From NCBI GenBank assembly GCA_904501775.1, contig CAJGCJ010000105.1:1-6735 (forward strand): 6,735 nt of DNA, written 5' to 3'. This DNA comes from an uncultured Bacteroidaceae bacterium (lineage in GTDB: Bacteria > Bacteroidota > Bacteroidia > Bacteroidales > Bacteroidaceae). The notes under the pieces are model-generated. The model was not told the DNA's origin, searched no databases, and saw nothing but the letters and a program-made list of their open reading frames with translations. Of the stretch, positions 6,134 to 6,735 are shown in pieces. Position 1 is the first letter of the stretch, and the number at the start of each line of letters is the position of its first letter. Both the position numbers and the translations under genes were made by a program.

Positions 6134-6152
6134 CAGTCGCTTGCGCGACTGC
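6133..6152. repeat. Perfect palindrome at the pheT promoter/leader
   Basis: GCAGTCGC (6133-6140) and GCGACTGC (6145-6152) form perfect 8-bp arms around the tetraloop TTGC. The left arm shares its first base with the candidate -7 box. It could be an operator, an mRNA 5' stem-loop, or a small intergenic repeat; the sequence alone does not decide between these. Confidence 0.6.
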
Positions 6153-6186
6153 AAGAAACAAAGGCGAAAATCAACAATTTTTATAT

Positions 6187-6735
6187 ATGAATATATCTTA
6201 TAATTGGCTAAAGGAATATGTCGATTTCGACATGACACCCGAAGAGGTATCTGCTGCTCTTACATCGATTGGTTTGGAGACCGATGGGGTAGAAGAGGTG
6301 CAGACAATCAAAGGAGGTCTCGAAGGCTTGGTGATAGGTGAGGTACTTACCTGCATCGACCACCCCGACAGCGACCACCTTCATATAACAACAGTGAACT
6401 TGGGCGACGGCAACCCCGTACAGATTGTATGCGGTGCTCCCAATGTAGCTGCAGGACAGAAAGTGGTAGTTGCTACCATAGGTACAAAGCTGTATGATGG
6501 CGACAACTGTTTCACAATAAAGAAAGGCAAGATACGCGGTGCAGAGTCTCACGGTATGATATGTGCCGAGGATGAAATAGGCATTGGAAAAAGTCACGAC
6601 GGAATTATCGTATTGCCACAGGATGCAGTGCCCGGTACCCCTGCAAAAGAGTACTACAACATAAAGAGCGACTACCTTATCGGTGTCGACATCACTCCCA
6701 ACCGTGCCGACGCCTGCTCGCACTACGGAGTAGCA
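6187..6735 (+). CDS. pheT: Phenylalanine--tRNA ligase beta subunit, N-terminal part (runs off window)
   Basis: The beta chain of the (alpha-beta)2 phenylalanyl-tRNA synthetase contributes tRNA binding and editing of tyrosine misloading; catalysis lies in the alpha chain (pheS), which is not in this window. The first 183 residues of a family usually near 800 are present. MNISYNWLKEYV (1-12) is the standard start. An EMAP/Trbp-like OB-fold tRNA-binding domain (about 40-152) shows HPDSDHLH (59-66), CGAPN (82-86), KIRG (115-118) and GMIC (123-126). DITPNRADACSHYG (168-181) marks the second part of the B1 domain that encloses it. The ATG at 6187 is the only sensible start; it is preceded by an AT-rich leader without a clear ribosome binding site. 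The frame is intact to the window end. The long spacer and hairpin before it suggest transcription separate from trpS. Confidence 0.97.
   Translation, partial: MNISYNWLKEYVDFDMTPEEVSAALTSIGLETDGVEEVQTIKGGLEGLVIGEVLTCIDHPDSDHLHITTVNLGDGNPVQIVCGAPNVAAGQKVVVATIGTKLYDGDNCFTIKKGKIRGAESHGMICAEDEIGIGKSHDGIIVLPQDAVPGTPAKEYYNIKSDYLIGVDITPNRADACSHYGVA

Noticed and set aside
5932..6186. T-box riboswitch before pheT
   Set aside because: No T-box consensus sequence or terminator hairpin is visible, and T-boxes are mainly found in Firmicutes and Actinobacteria.
6208..6723. 171-codon minus-strand frame opposite pheT
   Set aside because: The plus strand is clearly pheT with conserved tRNA-binding motifs. 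The antisense frame is Cys/Tyr/Val-rich and matches nothing recognisable.

Overview
The window looks like a chromosomal housekeeping segment from a member of Bacteroidota, most likely order Bacteroidales. The reasons are the close match, from memory, of the ABC-F protein, DnaB and TrpRS to Bacteroides/Prevotella-type proteins; promoter elements of the TTTG / TAnnTTTG class (TATCTTCG occurs twice) rather than E. coli-type boxes; and the absence of strong Shine-Dalgarno sequences before the starts. No genus can be fixed from this sequence alone.

Layout. Positions 1-333 carry no convincing intact gene. They hold a compact array of four palindromes at 56-166, partly bracketed by a 16-bp direct repeat (45-60 and 191-206), followed by a 27-codon reading frame starting MCGR that may be the stump of an SRAP/YedK gene. 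Two genes on the minus strand follow, reading from high to low coordinates: an ABC-F ATPase (1188-2825), then ispE (334-1167) after a 20-nt gap. They probably form one transcript from a good Bacteroidota-type promoter at 2868-2899. A 238-nt divergent region separates them from plus-strand dnaB (3064-4653), which ends at a clear intrinsic terminator. trpS (4785-5873) follows with its own -7 element and a strong 3' hairpin. After a 313-nt AT-rich spacer, pheT starts at 6187 and runs off the window end.

The genes are core functions: replication fork unwinding (DnaB), tRNA charging (TrpRS and the PheRS beta chain), a ribosome-associated ABC-F factor and the MEP isoprenoid pathway (IspE). They share no single pathway. 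The strand switch and the separate promoters and terminators suggest at least four transcription units.

No clearly new multi-gene system is visible. The points most worth following up are the evenly spaced palindrome array at the left edge, the TrpRS residues at the two positions linked to indolmycin sensitivity, the SSB-tail-like end of DnaB, and a perfect palindrome next to the putative pheT -7 box.
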